A program made the position numbers and the translations under genes. Positions 1-7,753 of a DNA stretch of 64,000 nt are shown here, one piece after another. The notes beneath the pieces were generated by a model. It saw only the letters and a list, made by a program, of their open reading frames with translations. It had not been told where the DNA came from and ran no database searches. The stretch comes from Halorubrum sp. Atlit-26R (GTDB taxonomy: Archaea; Halobacteriota; Halobacteria; Halobacteriales; Haloferacaceae), in the NCBI RefSeq assembly GCF_003666015.1, contig NZ_QPLT01000012.1, positions 50,037-114,036 on the forward strand, in the 5' to 3' direction. Position 1 is the stretch's first letter; each line of letters begins with the position of its first letter.

Positions 1-210
1 TTCGACGTCACCGACCGGGAGGTGCTGCGGATGGCGACCGCCGCGGGCGCCGAGATCGCCGGCCTGGACTGCGGGGTCGTCGAACCGGGCCGGCGGGCGG
101 CGCTCCTCGTCCTCGACGGCGACTCGGACAACCTCTCCGGCACCGAAGATCCGGTGGCAGCGGTCGTCCGGCGCGCGACCGGGCTCGACGTGAAGCGGGT
201 CGTCGGCTGA
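1..210 (+). CDS. Amidohydrolase family protein, C-terminal end (partial)
   Basis: The frame is open from the first base of the window and stops at TGA 208-210, so only the last 69 residues are present. They match the end of metal-dependent amidohydrolases of the TrzN/MtaD (S-adenosylhomocysteine/methylthioadenosine deaminase or chlorohydrolase) type: a MATAAGAEIAGLD helix, then the G-V-V-EPGRRA turn and the LLVLDGDSDNL strand that returns to the small beta-sandwich domain. Substrate cannot be told because the catalytic His/Asp residues lie upstream of the window. It converges on the Lrp gene. Confidence 0.7.
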   Translation, partial: FDVTDREVLRMATAAGAEIAGLDCGVVEPGRRAALLVLDGDSDNLSGTEDPVAAVVRRATGLDVKRVVG

Positions 211-237
211 CCGCCTCTCCGGCCCGCCCCGCCTCGG

Positions 238-717
238 TCAATCCTCGCCGTTCCGCTCGACGTCGAACTCACCGAACGGGGTCGTCTCGTGGGTCCGCAC
301 GAGCACCTCGTCGGCGACGGTGACGCCCATGTCGAGGAGCGCCTGCGCCACCGGCGTGATGTCGTCGTCCGACTCGCCGACGACGGTCACGAGGAGGTTC
401 TGCTCGCCGGTGACGAGCTCCTGGACCGACACGACGCCGTCGATGTCGAGGATGTCCGGGATGAGCTCGCCGCGCTCCGGAATCGACGCGGTGCAGTAGA
501 GCAGCATCCGGAGGGGGTAGCCCGACCGCTGGTAGTCGACGCTGGCGCTGTACCCCTTGATCACCCCCTCGGATTCGAGCCGCTGAATCCGCTTGCGGAC
601 GGTGCTGTCCGAGGTGCCGGTCCGCTCCGCGACGTCCCCGGACGACGTGTTCCGTGCGTCCTCCTGTAGCGCGTACAGGATCGCCCTGTCGACGTCGTCT
701 ATCGCGCCGTTGCCCAT
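238..717 (-). CDS. Lrp/AsnC family transcriptional regulator
   Basis: A 159-residue protein with an N-terminal winged helix-turn-helix (about residues 8-60, including DVDRAILYALQEDARNTS and the recognition helix TSDSTVRKRIQRLESEGVI) and a C-terminal RAM/ligand-binding domain (about 65-140). This is the normal size for archaeal Lrp regulators, which typically sense amino acids or act as feast/famine regulators. The ligand is not evident. A TATA-like element at 741-750 on the same strand lies about 27 nt before the ATG, which supports this start and a leaderless mRNA. It is divergent from the thioesterase gene and could regulate it or itself (inference). Confidence 0.9.
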   Translation of the reverse strand: MGNGAIDDVDRAILYALQEDARNTSSGDVAERTGTSDSTVRKRIQRLESEGVIKGYSASVDYQRSGYPLRMLLYCTASIPERGELIPDILDIDGVVSVQELVTGEQNLLVTVVGESDDDITPVAQALLDMGVTVADEVLVRTHETTPFGEFDVERNGED

Positions 718-740
718 ACCGCGGTGATAGACGCGCGGCC

Positions 741-750
741 GTTTTATACG
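741..750 (-). promoter_or_regulatory. TATA box of the Lrp gene
   Basis: Reads CGTATAAAAC on the minus strand, centred about 28 nt before the Lrp start codon, the usual spacing for a leaderless haloarchaeal gene. Confidence 0.6.
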
Positions 751-833
751 TTGTCGAGACCGGCAAGTCCGCGTTTTCGACCGCGGCCGTCCGATCCCGA
801 CGCCTACATACGATCCCCGCCAGTGGGTCGGAT

Positions 834-1232
834 ATGGGTACGTACACCGCGGACATCGACGTGCGGTTCCGCGACATCGACGCGATGGGCCACGTCAACA
901 ACGCCGTCTACGCGACGTACATCGAGCAGGCGCGGACGCGGTACTTCAGCGACGTCCTCGACGCCGACCTCTCGCGCGTGTCGACCGTGCTGGCGTCGAT
1001 CTCGATCGACTTCCGGCGCCCGGTCGAGCTCGTCGACGGCGAGGTCACCGTCACCGTCGACGTGGCCGACCTCGGACGGTCGAGCGCGACGATGACCCAC
1101 GAGATCCGGGCCGGCGGCGAGGCGGCCGCGGAGGCCGAGGCGACGCTCGTCTCCCTCGACCCGGAGACGGGGGAACCCGCACCCATCCCGGAGGAACACC
1201 GGGCCGCGATGGAGTCGTACCACGACCTGTGA
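834..1232 (+). CDS. Acyl-CoA thioesterase, hotdog fold (4HBT family)
   Basis: A 132-residue single hotdog domain. The N-terminus carries the 4-hydroxybenzoyl-CoA thioesterase signature FRDIDAMGHVNNAVY with its conserved Asp and the HVNN helix start, followed by the YIEQAR helix. Such enzymes hydrolyse acyl-CoA thioesters in the cytosol; the acyl group cannot be predicted. The frame stays open upstream to 654, but ATG 834 gives the family's usual N-terminus and is preceded by a TATA-like ctacatacg at 802-810. Confidence 0.85.
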   Translation: MGTYTADIDVRFRDIDAMGHVNNAVYATYIEQARTRYFSDVLDADLSRVSTVLASISIDFRRPVELVDGEVTVTVDVADLGRSSATMTHEIRAGGEAAAEAEATLVSLDPETGEPAPIPEEHRAAMESYHDL

Positions 1233-1319
1233 GGCGCTCGGGCGAGGCTCCGTGCCGCGGTCGGGGCGGGGGGAGGCGCGGACGCACACCTTCTTGACGG
1301 CGCGGACGGATCGATCGGT

Positions 1320-1559
1320 ATGAGCGTTCGACTGTACGCCCTCGACGGGTGTCCGTGGTGCGAGAAGGCGGCCGACGCCTTGGACGAGGCGGGCGTCGAC
1401 TATGAGACGGAGTGGGTGGAGGCGCTCCACTCCGACCGCAACGAGGTCAAGCGCGTCAGCGGCCAGCGCGGCGTCCCCGTCCTCGTCGACGAGGAGCGCG
1501 GCGTGACGATGGCGGAGAGCGCGAACATCGTCGAGTACGTCGAGAGGACCCTCCAATGA
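1320..1559 (+). CDS. Glutaredoxin / glutathione S-transferase N-terminal-like thioredoxin-fold protein
   Basis: A 79-residue thioredoxin-fold protein with a redox CPWC motif (Cys11 and Cys14) right after the first strand, the cis-proline segment RGVPVLVD, and the MAESANIVEYVE helix typical of GST N-terminal/glutaredoxin proteins. Haloarchaea lack glutathione and use gamma-glutamylcysteine, so it probably reduces disulfides or mixed thiols (inference). The stop overlaps the next start as ATGA, so it is translationally coupled to the cobalamin adenosyltransferase gene. Confidence 0.85.
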   Translation: MSVRLYALDGCPWCEKAADALDEAGVDYETEWVEALHSDRNEVKRVSGQRGVPVLVDEERGVTMAESANIVEYVERTLQ

Positions 1560-2089
1560 GCATCTACACCGGCCGCGGCGACGAGGGCGAGACCGACCTC
1601 CGGGACATGAGCCGGGTGTCGAAGTCGAGCCACCGCATCGAGGCGTACGGCTCCGTCGACGAGGCGAACGCGCTGCTCGGCACGGTTCGCCCGACGGGGC
1701 ACGACGACGTCGACGACCTGCTGGAGGCGATCCAGAACCACCTCCACGTCGTCCAAGCGGACCTCGCGAACCCCGACCCCGACCCGGACGACCCGCAGGT
1801 CGAGAGCGAACACACCGAGGAGTTAGAGGAGCACATCGACGCGTTCGACGAGGAGTTAGAGCCCCTCACGTCGTTCATCCTGCCGGGCGGCGGCGAGGCG
1901 GGGGCGGCGCTCCACCACGCGCGCGCCGTTGCGCGGCGGGCGGAGCGCCGCGTCGTCGACCTCGCGCGCTCGGAGCCGATAAACGAGGCCGTCGTCACCT
2001 ACCTCAACCGGCTCTCCGACCTCCTCTTCACCCTCGGGAGGGTCGTCAACGCGCGCGACGGCGAGCCCGAGGAGTCGCCCTCGTACTGA
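1556..2089 (+). CDS. Cob(I)alamin adenosyltransferase, PduO type
   Basis: A 177-residue protein that transfers the adenosyl group from ATP to cob(I)alamin to make coenzyme B12. Family marks are the N-terminal ATP-binding TGRGDEGETDL, the SVDEANALLG segment, FILPGGG, and the Arg-rich helix ARAVARRAERRVVDL whose residues close the active site. It begins inside the stop codon of the thioredoxin-fold gene; the coupling may reflect need for reductant but this is inference. A 30-residue acidic stretch in the middle is typical halophilic adaptation. Confidence 0.92.
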   Translation: MSIYTGRGDEGETDLRDMSRVSKSSHRIEAYGSVDEANALLGTVRPTGHDDVDDLLEAIQNHLHVVQADLANPDPDPDDPQVESEHTEELEEHIDAFDEELEPLTSFILPGGGEAGAALHHARAVARRAERRVVDLARSEPINEAVVTYLNRLSDLLFTLGRVVNARDGEPEESPSY

Positions 2090-2166
2090 GCCCGCGCCGT
2101 TTCGACCGCGGGGGCGGCCCGGCTCCCGAGCGCGCGATTTTTCCCCGTCCCGCGCGAGGTGCGGGT

Positions 2167-2493
2167 ATGACGCTCGACAGCTACGCGGCGGCGGTCTCCG
2201 GTCTCGACCCGGACCCCGGCGAGGTCGAGACCGCGGAGCTCGTCGTCACCGACGACGCGCTCGTGAAGGCGTTCGTCCTCGGCCCGGACGCGGCGGTCGA
2301 CCCCCACGAACACGCCGGCGCCACGAACGTGTTCCACGTCCTCGAAGGCGAACCGACCGTGGTCCGCGACGACGAGGAGGCGGCGCTCGCGGCGCCCGCG
2401 GTGGTGCCGAACGAGCGGGGCGCGGTCCACGGCGCCCGCAACGACACCGACGAGCGGGCCGTACTCACGGCCACTCTCGCCCCCCTCCCCTGA
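2167..2493 (+). CDS. Cupin domain protein
   Basis: A 108-residue small beta-barrel. The segment VDPHEHAGATNVFHVLEGEPTVV holds the two His and downstream residues of cupin motif 1, and PNERGAVHGARNDTDERAVL resembles motif 2, with a His that would complete metal binding. Function unknown; single-domain cupins serve as metal-dependent enzymes or sensors. Its TGA shares one base with the ATG of the rhodanese gene. Confidence 0.8.
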   Translation: MTLDSYAAAVSGLDPDPGEVETAELVVTDDALVKAFVLGPDAAVDPHEHAGATNVFHVLEGEPTVVRDDEEAALAAPAVVPNERGAVHGARNDTDERAVLTATLAPLP

Positions 2494-2915
2494 TGGACGG
2501 CGAAATCGACCCCGAGGAGCTGTCGGCGCTGCTCGATGAGCGCGACGGCTCCGGAGACGACGCCGACGGCGCCGACGGGAACGCCGACGAGTCCGAACCG
2601 CTCCGCGTCGTCGACATCCGCGACCAGCGCGCGTTCGACCGGGGCCACCTCCCCGACAGCGAGTGTATCCCGTTCCCGGAGCTGACGAGCCGTATCGCGG
2701 AGTTAGAGGGGGCAGAGCGGATCGTCACCGTCTGTCCGCACGGCGTCGCGAGCCAGCAGGCGGCCCAGCTGATCGGCAGCTACGAGGGCACGCAGGAGGC
2801 GCGCGTCGAGAGCCTCCGCGGCGGAATCGAGGCGTGGGAACAGGAGATTGGTGAGCTGACGGCGTCGGAAAAACCGGACCCCGATCCGGACGAAGGCCCC
2901 GAATCTCCCTTCTGA
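2493..2915 (+). CDS. Rhodanese-like domain protein
   Basis: A 140-residue rhodanese module: LRVVDIRDQRAFDRGHLPDS (CH2A-like motif), the active-site loop VCPHGVASQQAAQ with a likely persulfide-carrying Cys, and RGGIEAWEQE at the end (CH2B-like). Acts as sulfur carrier or as a redox/phosphatase-like domain; partner unknown. A 35-residue acidic N-terminal part precedes the domain. Coupled to the cupin gene by an overlapping TGATG. Confidence 0.85.
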   Translation: MDGEIDPEELSALLDERDGSGDDADGADGNADESEPLRVVDIRDQRAFDRGHLPDSECIPFPELTSRIAELEGAERIVTVCPHGVASQQAAQLIGSYEGTQEARVESLRGGIEAWEQEIGELTASEKPDPDPDEGPESPF

Positions 2916-2941
2916 CGCGGGACGGTTCTTTTTTAAATGGC

Positions 2942-3850
2942 TCAGATCGCGCGGACGCGGACCCGCCAGAAGTCGCGGAACGCGTCGTCGAGCGCCGCCT
3001 CCGGCTTCCCGGTGGCGTCCGAGACGTCCGTCACGTCGGCGCGGTCGCGCACTCGCCCGAGGACGCTGCGCTCGCCGACGGCGATCACGCGGTCGAGGTC
3101 CTCCGCCCCGGCGACCGCGGCGAGCGCCTCGTTCGCCCGGTCGAGGTGGTCGTCGATCTGTCCCTCGCGGCGGCGCTCGAAGCGCCCCTGCGAGAACCCG
3201 CCCTTCGAGTGCGCCTCTTTCACGTCGCTGGTGAACCCCTCGAAGGCGACCCGCTCGCCGCCCTCGTAGGTGCCGACGGCGAAGACGTCCGAGCGGACCA
3301 GCGCGAACGCGAACCGGCCGGTCGGGCGGAACCACGCCTCGTCGAGCCGAAATCTATCGCTCCAGCGGTCGAACGGCTCGGGCTCGACCGGCGGGGTCAG
3401 CGCCGCGCTCACGGCGCCGGTGTCGTCGGCGAGGACGACCGCGGGCGCGGCGCGCCGGACCAGCTCCGTGCGGTCGCCGAACCAGTCCGAGACGGTCGCC
3501 GGGACCGAATCGGCGTCCGGCACGTACGCCGTGAGCAGCCCCTCGGGGTCGTCGGTCTCGACCGCCCGGAAGCGGTCGAGCACGTCGGCCAGCCGCGAGC
3601 CGCTGTAATCGCTCACGCGCCGGAACTCGACGGACGCCTCGGTTCCCTCCGCGCGCTCCAACCGCTCTTCGAGCGACTCGATCCGGTGCTCGAGCTCGTT
3701 GACGCGCTCCTCGGCGCGCTGGCGGTCGGCGACCGCGTCGGAGCGGCGCTCCTCCTCGGCCTCGGCGCGGCGTTCGAGGTGGCGCTTCTCCTCTTCGAGC
3801 TCCTCGATCCGCTCTTTCAGCTCGGCGCGCCCGAGCAGCCTGTCGATCAT
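2942..3850 (-). CDS. Vms1/VLRF1-like peptidyl-tRNA hydrolase (eRF1 family)
   Basis: A 302-residue protein. Residues 5-70 form a charged coiled coil; the rest resembles the eRF1-like domain of Vms1/ANKZF1, with the diagnostic loop SKGGFSQGRFERRR near residue 215, which replaces the GGQ loop of release factors and is used to cut peptidyl-tRNA on stalled ribosome subunits. The C-terminus (LDRVIAVGERSVLGRV) fits the eRF1 domain-3-like fold. A role in rescue of stalled ribosomes is inferred from the family. Its start is only about 65 bp from the first structured repeat element. Confidence 0.75.
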   Translation of the reverse strand: MIDRLLGRAELKERIEELEEEKRHLERRAEAEEERRSDAVADRQRAEERVNELEHRIESLEERLERAEGTEASVEFRRVSDYSGSRLADVLDRFRAVETDDPEGLLTAYVPDADSVPATVSDWFGDRTELVRRAAPAVVLADDTGAVSAALTPPVEPEPFDRWSDRFRLDEAWFRPTGRFAFALVRSDVFAVGTYEGGERVAFEGFTSDVKEAHSKGGFSQGRFERRREGQIDDHLDRANEALAAVAGAEDLDRVIAVGERSVLGRVRDRADVTDVSDATGKPEAALDDAFRDFWRVRVRAI

Positions 3851-3914
3851 ACCGAATCCGCGACCCCCTGCGACCTAAAAGGTGCGTCTGCGGCGGATGC
3901 GATTTTGTGACCGC

Positions 3915-3922
3915 TTATAAAT
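3915..3922 (+). promoter_or_regulatory. TATA box in front of structured element copy A
   Basis: TTATAAAT lies 10 nt upstream of the conserved GCGGTGGCGCG start of the element; copies C and D have TTTATAA at the same place, copy B does not. Archaeal spacing would put the transcription start within the first conserved 15 nt. Confidence 0.5.
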
Positions 3923-3931
3923 GAACGCTGT

Positions 3932-4185
3932 GCGGTGGCGCGTGCCGACGAACGCCCGAAGGGCGTGAGTCGCACGCGCGAGGGAGTCGGTGGTCCGGAG
4001 CGAAGCGGAGGACCACCGACGAGGCTGGGGAGGCCTGAGGTGCTGTGCGGAGCGGTTTGGGGCGGGACTCAAAGGGGCAGTCGCGAAGGCGCCGTAGGCG
4101 ACGTAAGCACCGGAACGAGGGAGCGAAGCGACCGAGTGAGGAGCGCAACGAGCGTACGGCGCCTTCGCGGCTGGGGCTTTGGAAG
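3932..4185 (+). ncRNA. Putative structured RNA, repeat element copy A
   Basis: About 250 bp shared with three other loci here (copies B, C, D). Helices seen directly: P1 GCGCGTGC/GCACGCGC (3938-3945 with 3972-3979) enclosing a hairpin (3952-3957 with 3961-3966); P2 (3986-3996 with 4010-4020); a long P3 in which 4078-4096 pairs along all 19 positions with 4155-4173, extended through a GGG/GGG internal loop by CTCAAAG (4068-4074) against CTTTGGAAG (4177-4185). Unpaired conserved blocks are GAGGCTGGGGAGG (4021-4033) and GGGCGGGACTCAAAGGGGCAG (4060-4080). Helix sequences change between copies while pairing is kept, which is the signature of RNA structure. Arg-rich reading frames across it are probably incidental. 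Function unknown. Confidence 0.65.
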
Positions 4186-4395
4186 CGTTCGGTGCTGATC
4201 TGCTATCAATCATTTATAAGCGAGCGGCTGGGGCTTTGGAAGTGTTCGGCGCGGATCCGCCATCAACCATTTATAACTGAGCGGCTGGGGCTTTGGCGGT
4301 GTTCGCCGCCGATCCGGAATCAACGACTTATAAGCGAGCGGCTGGGGGTTCGGGGGTGTTCTCAATCCGGGCCCGACCCTCTATTTATAAATAGC
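4171..4395 (+). repeat. 57-bp tandem units, copy A array (four units)
   Basis: CTGGGGCTTTGG-type starts occur at 4171, 4228, 4285 and 4342, exactly 57 bp apart, diverging toward the end. The first three units end with TTTATAA or TTATAA, and a palindromic CTATTTATAAATAG closes the array near 4381-4394. Each unit repeats the 3' strand of the main helix of the preceding core. Confidence 0.85.
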
Positions 4396-4435
4396 AACGA
4401 CAATCGACGGGAAAAACGGAGTCACGTTCCTCGTA

Positions 4436-4780
4436 TCACGCGTTCACGAACGGCTCCCACCCCTCCCAGCGCAGGAGCGTCTCCGCGCGGTCCGCGTCCG
4501 CCAACAGCACGTTCCGCCGGTCCGGGAGCGTCTCGTCGGCGAGTTCCTGAGGAATCGCGAGCGTGCCGCTGGGTACGTCGTCGTCGCCGCCGACCGGGAT
4601 GTGGCCGCCGTCGACTTTCATCACGAGCGGGGCGTCGAGCCGCTCGACCCCCTCGCCGTCCGCGTACAGCTGCTCGTTGACGCGTTCGTGGTCCGCCCGC
4701 TGGATGACGGCGCGCTCGCCGTCGCGGGGTTCCACGTACAGTTCCCCCAGGTAGTAGCCGCTCGAGAATCGCTCGAACAT
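4436..4780 (-). CDS. Conserved haloarchaeal protein (DUF5802-like)
   Basis: A 114-residue protein beginning MFERFSSGYYLGELYVEP, a start I associate with the haloarchaeal DUF5802 family; function unknown. The frame is open further upstream, but a minus-strand TATA-like GGCTTATGTATG at 4808-4819 sits about 30 nt before ATG 4780, so this start is preferred over 4810. It is bracketed by two copies of the structured repeat in opposite orientation. Confidence 0.75.
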   Translation of the reverse strand: MFERFSSGYYLGELYVEPRDGERAVIQRADHERVNEQLYADGEGVERLDAPLVMKVDGGHIPVGGDDDVPSGTLAIPQELADETLPDRRNVLLADADRAETLLRWEGWEPFVNA

Positions 4781-4925
4781 TCTATGCGTGGTATCCTCTA
4801 CCACGACCATACATAAGCCTTTCTCGGACGGGATCAACCGTGATAATCGGGGCAAGATACGGGCCCCAATGGAACATTCATTGGACGTCGCGTCCAATAT
4901 TTCATCCGAATCAGCCGGGAGAACG

Positions 4926-5030
4926 AATCTACTTATAAATCGTAGATCAACACGGACACGTCCGAAGCCCTAGCCGCTCGCTTATAAATACTCGACCGGA
5001 GATCGACGGCGGACACCTCCAAAGCCCCAG
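4926..5030 (-). repeat. 57-bp tandem units, copy B array (two units)
   Basis: On the minus strand, CTGGGGCTTTGG begins at 5030 and a diverged CTAGGGCTTCGG at 4973, 57 bp apart, each unit ending in a TTATAA box (4982-4987 and 4933-4938 on the plus strand). Confidence 0.8.
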
Positions 5031-5266
5031 CCGCGAGGACTCGGTGCGCTCGCTGCGCGCCTCAGTCGCTCACTCCGTTCGCTCCCTCGGTGCTTACGTC
5101 GCGCGCCTTCGCCCTCGCGGCTGCCCCTTTGAGTCCCGCCCTGCACGGCGACCGCGCCTCACGCCTCCCCAGCCTCGTCGGCCTCCCTCCGCTTCGCTCC
5201 GGTCGGCCGACTCCCTCGCGCGTGCTGACTCGCGCCCGAAGGGCGCTCGCAGGCACGCGCCACCGC
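5016..5266 (-). ncRNA. Putative structured RNA, repeat element copy B
   Basis: Minus-strand copy of the element at 3932-4185, inverted relative to it. It keeps P1 GCGCGTGC/GCACGCGC around a hairpin with different sequence (GCGCCC-TTC-GGGCGC), the P2 stem GTCGGCC/GGCCGAC, and the P3 base (5113-5123 pairing with 5028-5038), but the outer part of P3 is shorter or diverged. No TATA box precedes its 5' end, so it may be silent or read from elsewhere. Confidence 0.55.
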
Positions 5267-5387
5267 ACCGCGGATCGGTCGTCGCTTTCCCCGTATTGGG
5301 TTGATCTCGGTTCGGCGCGAGAGCCGTTCGGCGACGCCCACGTACGAGACCGATGCCACGTGGTCGCCGTCCGCCCGCCACCTGCCC

Positions 5388-6293
5388 TCAGTCGCCGTCT
5401 GACCGCCGCGCGACCTCGTGACGGCCGAACCCGTACCGGAGGCGGTTCGCGAGCCGCCGAGAGAAGCGGCCCTCGTTGCGGGAGTCGAACCGCTCCGCGA
5501 GCGCCTGATAAATGATCGGGACGGGCACCTCCTGTTCGAGCGCCTCCTGGACCGTCCACGTGCCCGTCGAACCGCCCGCGACGTGGTCCGCCACGTCGCC
5601 GAGGTCCGACCCCTCCTCGCGGAACGCCTCCTCGCAGAGCTCCAAGAGCCACGACCGGATCACGGCGCCGTTGTTCCACGTGCGCGCCACGGACTCGGTG
5701 TCGAGGTCGTAGCGCCCGTCGGTGAGCAGCTCGAACCCCTCGCCGTACGCCTGCATCAGCGCGTACTCGACGCCGTTGTGGACCATCTTCACGTAGTGGC
5801 CGGCGCCCGACTCGCCCATGCGATCGTGGCCGTCCGGCCCGGTCGCCACCGCGTCGAAGACGGGCACGAGCGCCTCGTAGGCCCACTCGGGGCCGCCGAC
5901 CATCAGCGAGAACCCGGCCTCCGCGCTGGCGGGCCCGCCGGAGGTGCCGCAGTCGAGGTAGGCGGCGTCCGTCGCCTCGGCGCGGCGCACCGAATCCTCG
6001 AAGTGCGAGTTGCCGCCGTCGACGACGACGTCGTCGCCGTCGAGGTGCGGTTCGAGGTCAGCGAGCGTGGCGTCGACCGCGTCGCCCGCGGGCACCATCA
6101 GCCAGATCCGCTTTTCGCTCCCCAACCGGTCACAGAGGTCGCCCACCGAGTCGGCCGGCTCCGCGCCCGCCTCCGCCGCCTCCGCGGTCGCCTCCGCGGA
6201 GAGGTCGAACGCGACCACGTCGTGGCCCGCCTCCAGCGACCGGTTCGCGACGATCTGCCCCATCCGCCCGAGTCCGATGACGCCGAGTTCCAT
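5388..6293 (-). CDS. gnd: 6-phosphogluconate dehydrogenase (decarboxylating)
   Basis: A 301-residue enzyme of the short, probably NAD-dependent class that oxidises 6-phosphogluconate to ribulose 5-phosphate and CO2. Seen: Rossmann start MELGVIGLGRMGQIV, substrate-binding DGGNSHFEDS (about residue 92), CGTSGG, and the catalytic Lys/Asn motif KMVHNGVEYALMQAYGEG. The C-terminal helical domain is shorter than in bacterial Gnd (about 470 residues), normal for this class. In haloarchaea this enzyme supplies pentoses by the oxidative pentose phosphate route. Confidence 0.93.
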   Translation of the reverse strand: MELGVIGLGRMGQIVANRSLEAGHDVVAFDLSAEATAEAAEAGAEPADSVGDLCDRLGSEKRIWLMVPAGDAVDATLADLEPHLDGDDVVVDGGNSHFEDSVRRAEATDAAYLDCGTSGGPASAEAGFSLMVGGPEWAYEALVPVFDAVATGPDGHDRMGESGAGHYVKMVHNGVEYALMQAYGEGFELLTDGRYDLDTESVARTWNNGAVIRSWLLELCEEAFREEGSDLGDVADHVAGGSTGTWTVQEALEQEVPVPIIYQALAERFDSRNEGRFSRRLANRLRYGFGRHEVARRSDGD

Positions 6294-6355
6294 GCGCGAG
6301 GGGTGGCGACCCCCCGCCGTAGTGGTTCCGGTTCGGGGGCCGAGCCGCCACGCGA

Positions 6356-7588
6356 CTACTCGCCGGCCTCTGCCTCGGCCTCCCGCTCGCCGAGGTGCGC
6401 CCGAAGCGCGTCCACGTCCTTGTTGCCGGCGCCGGTGTTCAGGAGGACGACGGTGTCGTCGGGGCCGAACTCGCCGGACTCCGCGAGCGCGAACGCGCCG
6501 GAGACGGCGGCCGCGCAGGTGGCGCCCACCTCAAGCCCCTCCTCGCGCGCGACCTCGATCGCGGCGTCGAGGATCTCCCGGTCCGTCGTCGCCACCGCGC
6601 CGCCGTCGGACTCGCGGATCGCCTCCAGGATGAGGTGGCTCGCGCCCGGGTCGGGGATCGCGATCCCGTTGCACGCCGTGTCGACCTCGTCGTCTGCGAG
6701 CGGCTCGTGGCGGTCGGCGCCCGACTCGTAGGCGCGGACGACCGGGGCGCAGCCCGCGGCCTGCGCGGCGTACATCGGGACCAGCTCGTCGGTCCACCCC
6801 AGCTCCCTCGCCTCCCGGGCGGCCTTGTGCATCCCGACCAGCCCGACGCCGCCGCCGGTCGGGTAGACGACGCCGTCGGGCGCCTCCCAGTCCAACTGCG
6901 CTAGCAGCTCCAGCGCCATCGTCTTCTTCCCCTCGTGGCGGTACGGCGTGACGAACGTCTTCGTCGAGTACCACTCCGGATGCTCCTCCATCGCCTCGGC
7001 GTACGCCTTCCCGGCGTCGCCGATCTGCGAGTTCCCGCCGACGGGGTCGGTGACGGTGAGGTCCGCGCCGTGAACCTCCGTCATCGCCTTCTGCGTGAAC
7101 CCCGCCCGCGAGGGGAGGAAGACGTGCGCGTCGAGGTCCGCGCGGGCCGCGTACGCCGCGGCCGCCTGCCCCGCGTTGCCGGCGCTGTTGAGCGCGACCT
7201 CGCTCGCGCCGTGCTCGCGCGCGGCCGTCATCGCGGCCGCCTGCCCGCGGTCCTTGAACGTCCCCGTGGGGTTCGCGCCCTCGTCTTTCAGGAGAACGCG
7301 GCCGACGCCCATCGCGTCCGCCAGCGCCGGGCACTCGACGAGCGGCGTGGCGCCCTCGCCGAGCGACACCGCCGTCTCGGCGGGGAAGGGAAGTAGTTCG
7401 GCGTACCGCCACATCGACCCCTCCGGGCGCGCGTCGAGCGTCTCCGGCGTCAACTCGACTTGGTCGTAGTCGTACTCCGGGTCGAGGATGCCGCCGCAGT
7501 CGGGACACCGGTGCGTCGCCGTCTCCGCGTCGAACGTTTCCGCGCAGTCGACGCAGGCCAGGCCGACGAACGCTTCTGTCGTTTCCAT
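6356..7588 (-). CDS. thrC: Threonine synthase
   Basis: A 410-residue PLP enzyme that converts O-phosphohomoserine to threonine. An N-terminal zinc ribbon (CVDC...CPDCGG, residues 12-32) precedes the fold-type II core; Lys112 in NPTGTFKDRGQ is the likely PLP lysine, and the PTGGGVGLVG glycine loop binds the phosphate of PLP. The length fits archaeal ThrC. A possible promoter lies in the 165-bp gap shared with the divergent HTH_10 regulator. Confidence 0.93.
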   Translation of the reverse strand: METTEAFVGLACVDCAETFDAETATHRCPDCGGILDPEYDYDQVELTPETLDARPEGSMWRYAELLPFPAETAVSLGEGATPLVECPALADAMGVGRVLLKDEGANPTGTFKDRGQAAAMTAAREHGASEVALNSAGNAGQAAAAYAARADLDAHVFLPSRAGFTQKAMTEVHGADLTVTDPVGGNSQIGDAGKAYAEAMEEHPEWYSTKTFVTPYRHEGKKTMALELLAQLDWEAPDGVVYPTGGGVGLVGMHKAAREARELGWTDELVPMYAAQAAGCAPVVRAYESGADRHEPLADDEVDTACNGIAIPDPGASHLILEAIRESDGGAVATTDREILDAAIEVAREEGLEVGATCAAAVSGAFALAESGEFGPDDTVVLLNTGAGNKDVDALRAHLGEREAEAEAGE

Positions 7589-7753
7589 GGGGCCTCGCTC
7601 GCGTGCCGGGAACTTCGGTGCTGCGGTCGCGGCGGGTACTTAGGGTCGAAACGTATGAAGGGGTACTCCGAGGGGGGCCGCGGTCGTAACAGCGAACGAG
7701 ATGCTCGCTTCAGCGACCGCGTCCGATCCGCCGGGGGAACCGAGGTGGGACCG

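Noticed and set aside
654..833. Upstream extension of the thioesterase gene
   Set aside because: The residues before ATG 834 are low complexity and cover the divergent promoter region; the family N-terminus begins at 834.
4171..4395. CRISPR array
   Set aside because: Repeats are directly abutting 57-bp units that are similar over their whole length, with no unique spacers and no cas genes.
4045..4680. Long Arg-rich frame with RLGLW peptide repeats across element A (and 24119-24712 across element C)
   Set aside because: The 57-bp period is 19 codons, so repeats appear in frame automatically. The same frame meets a stop in copy B, and conservation follows paired helices rather than codons.
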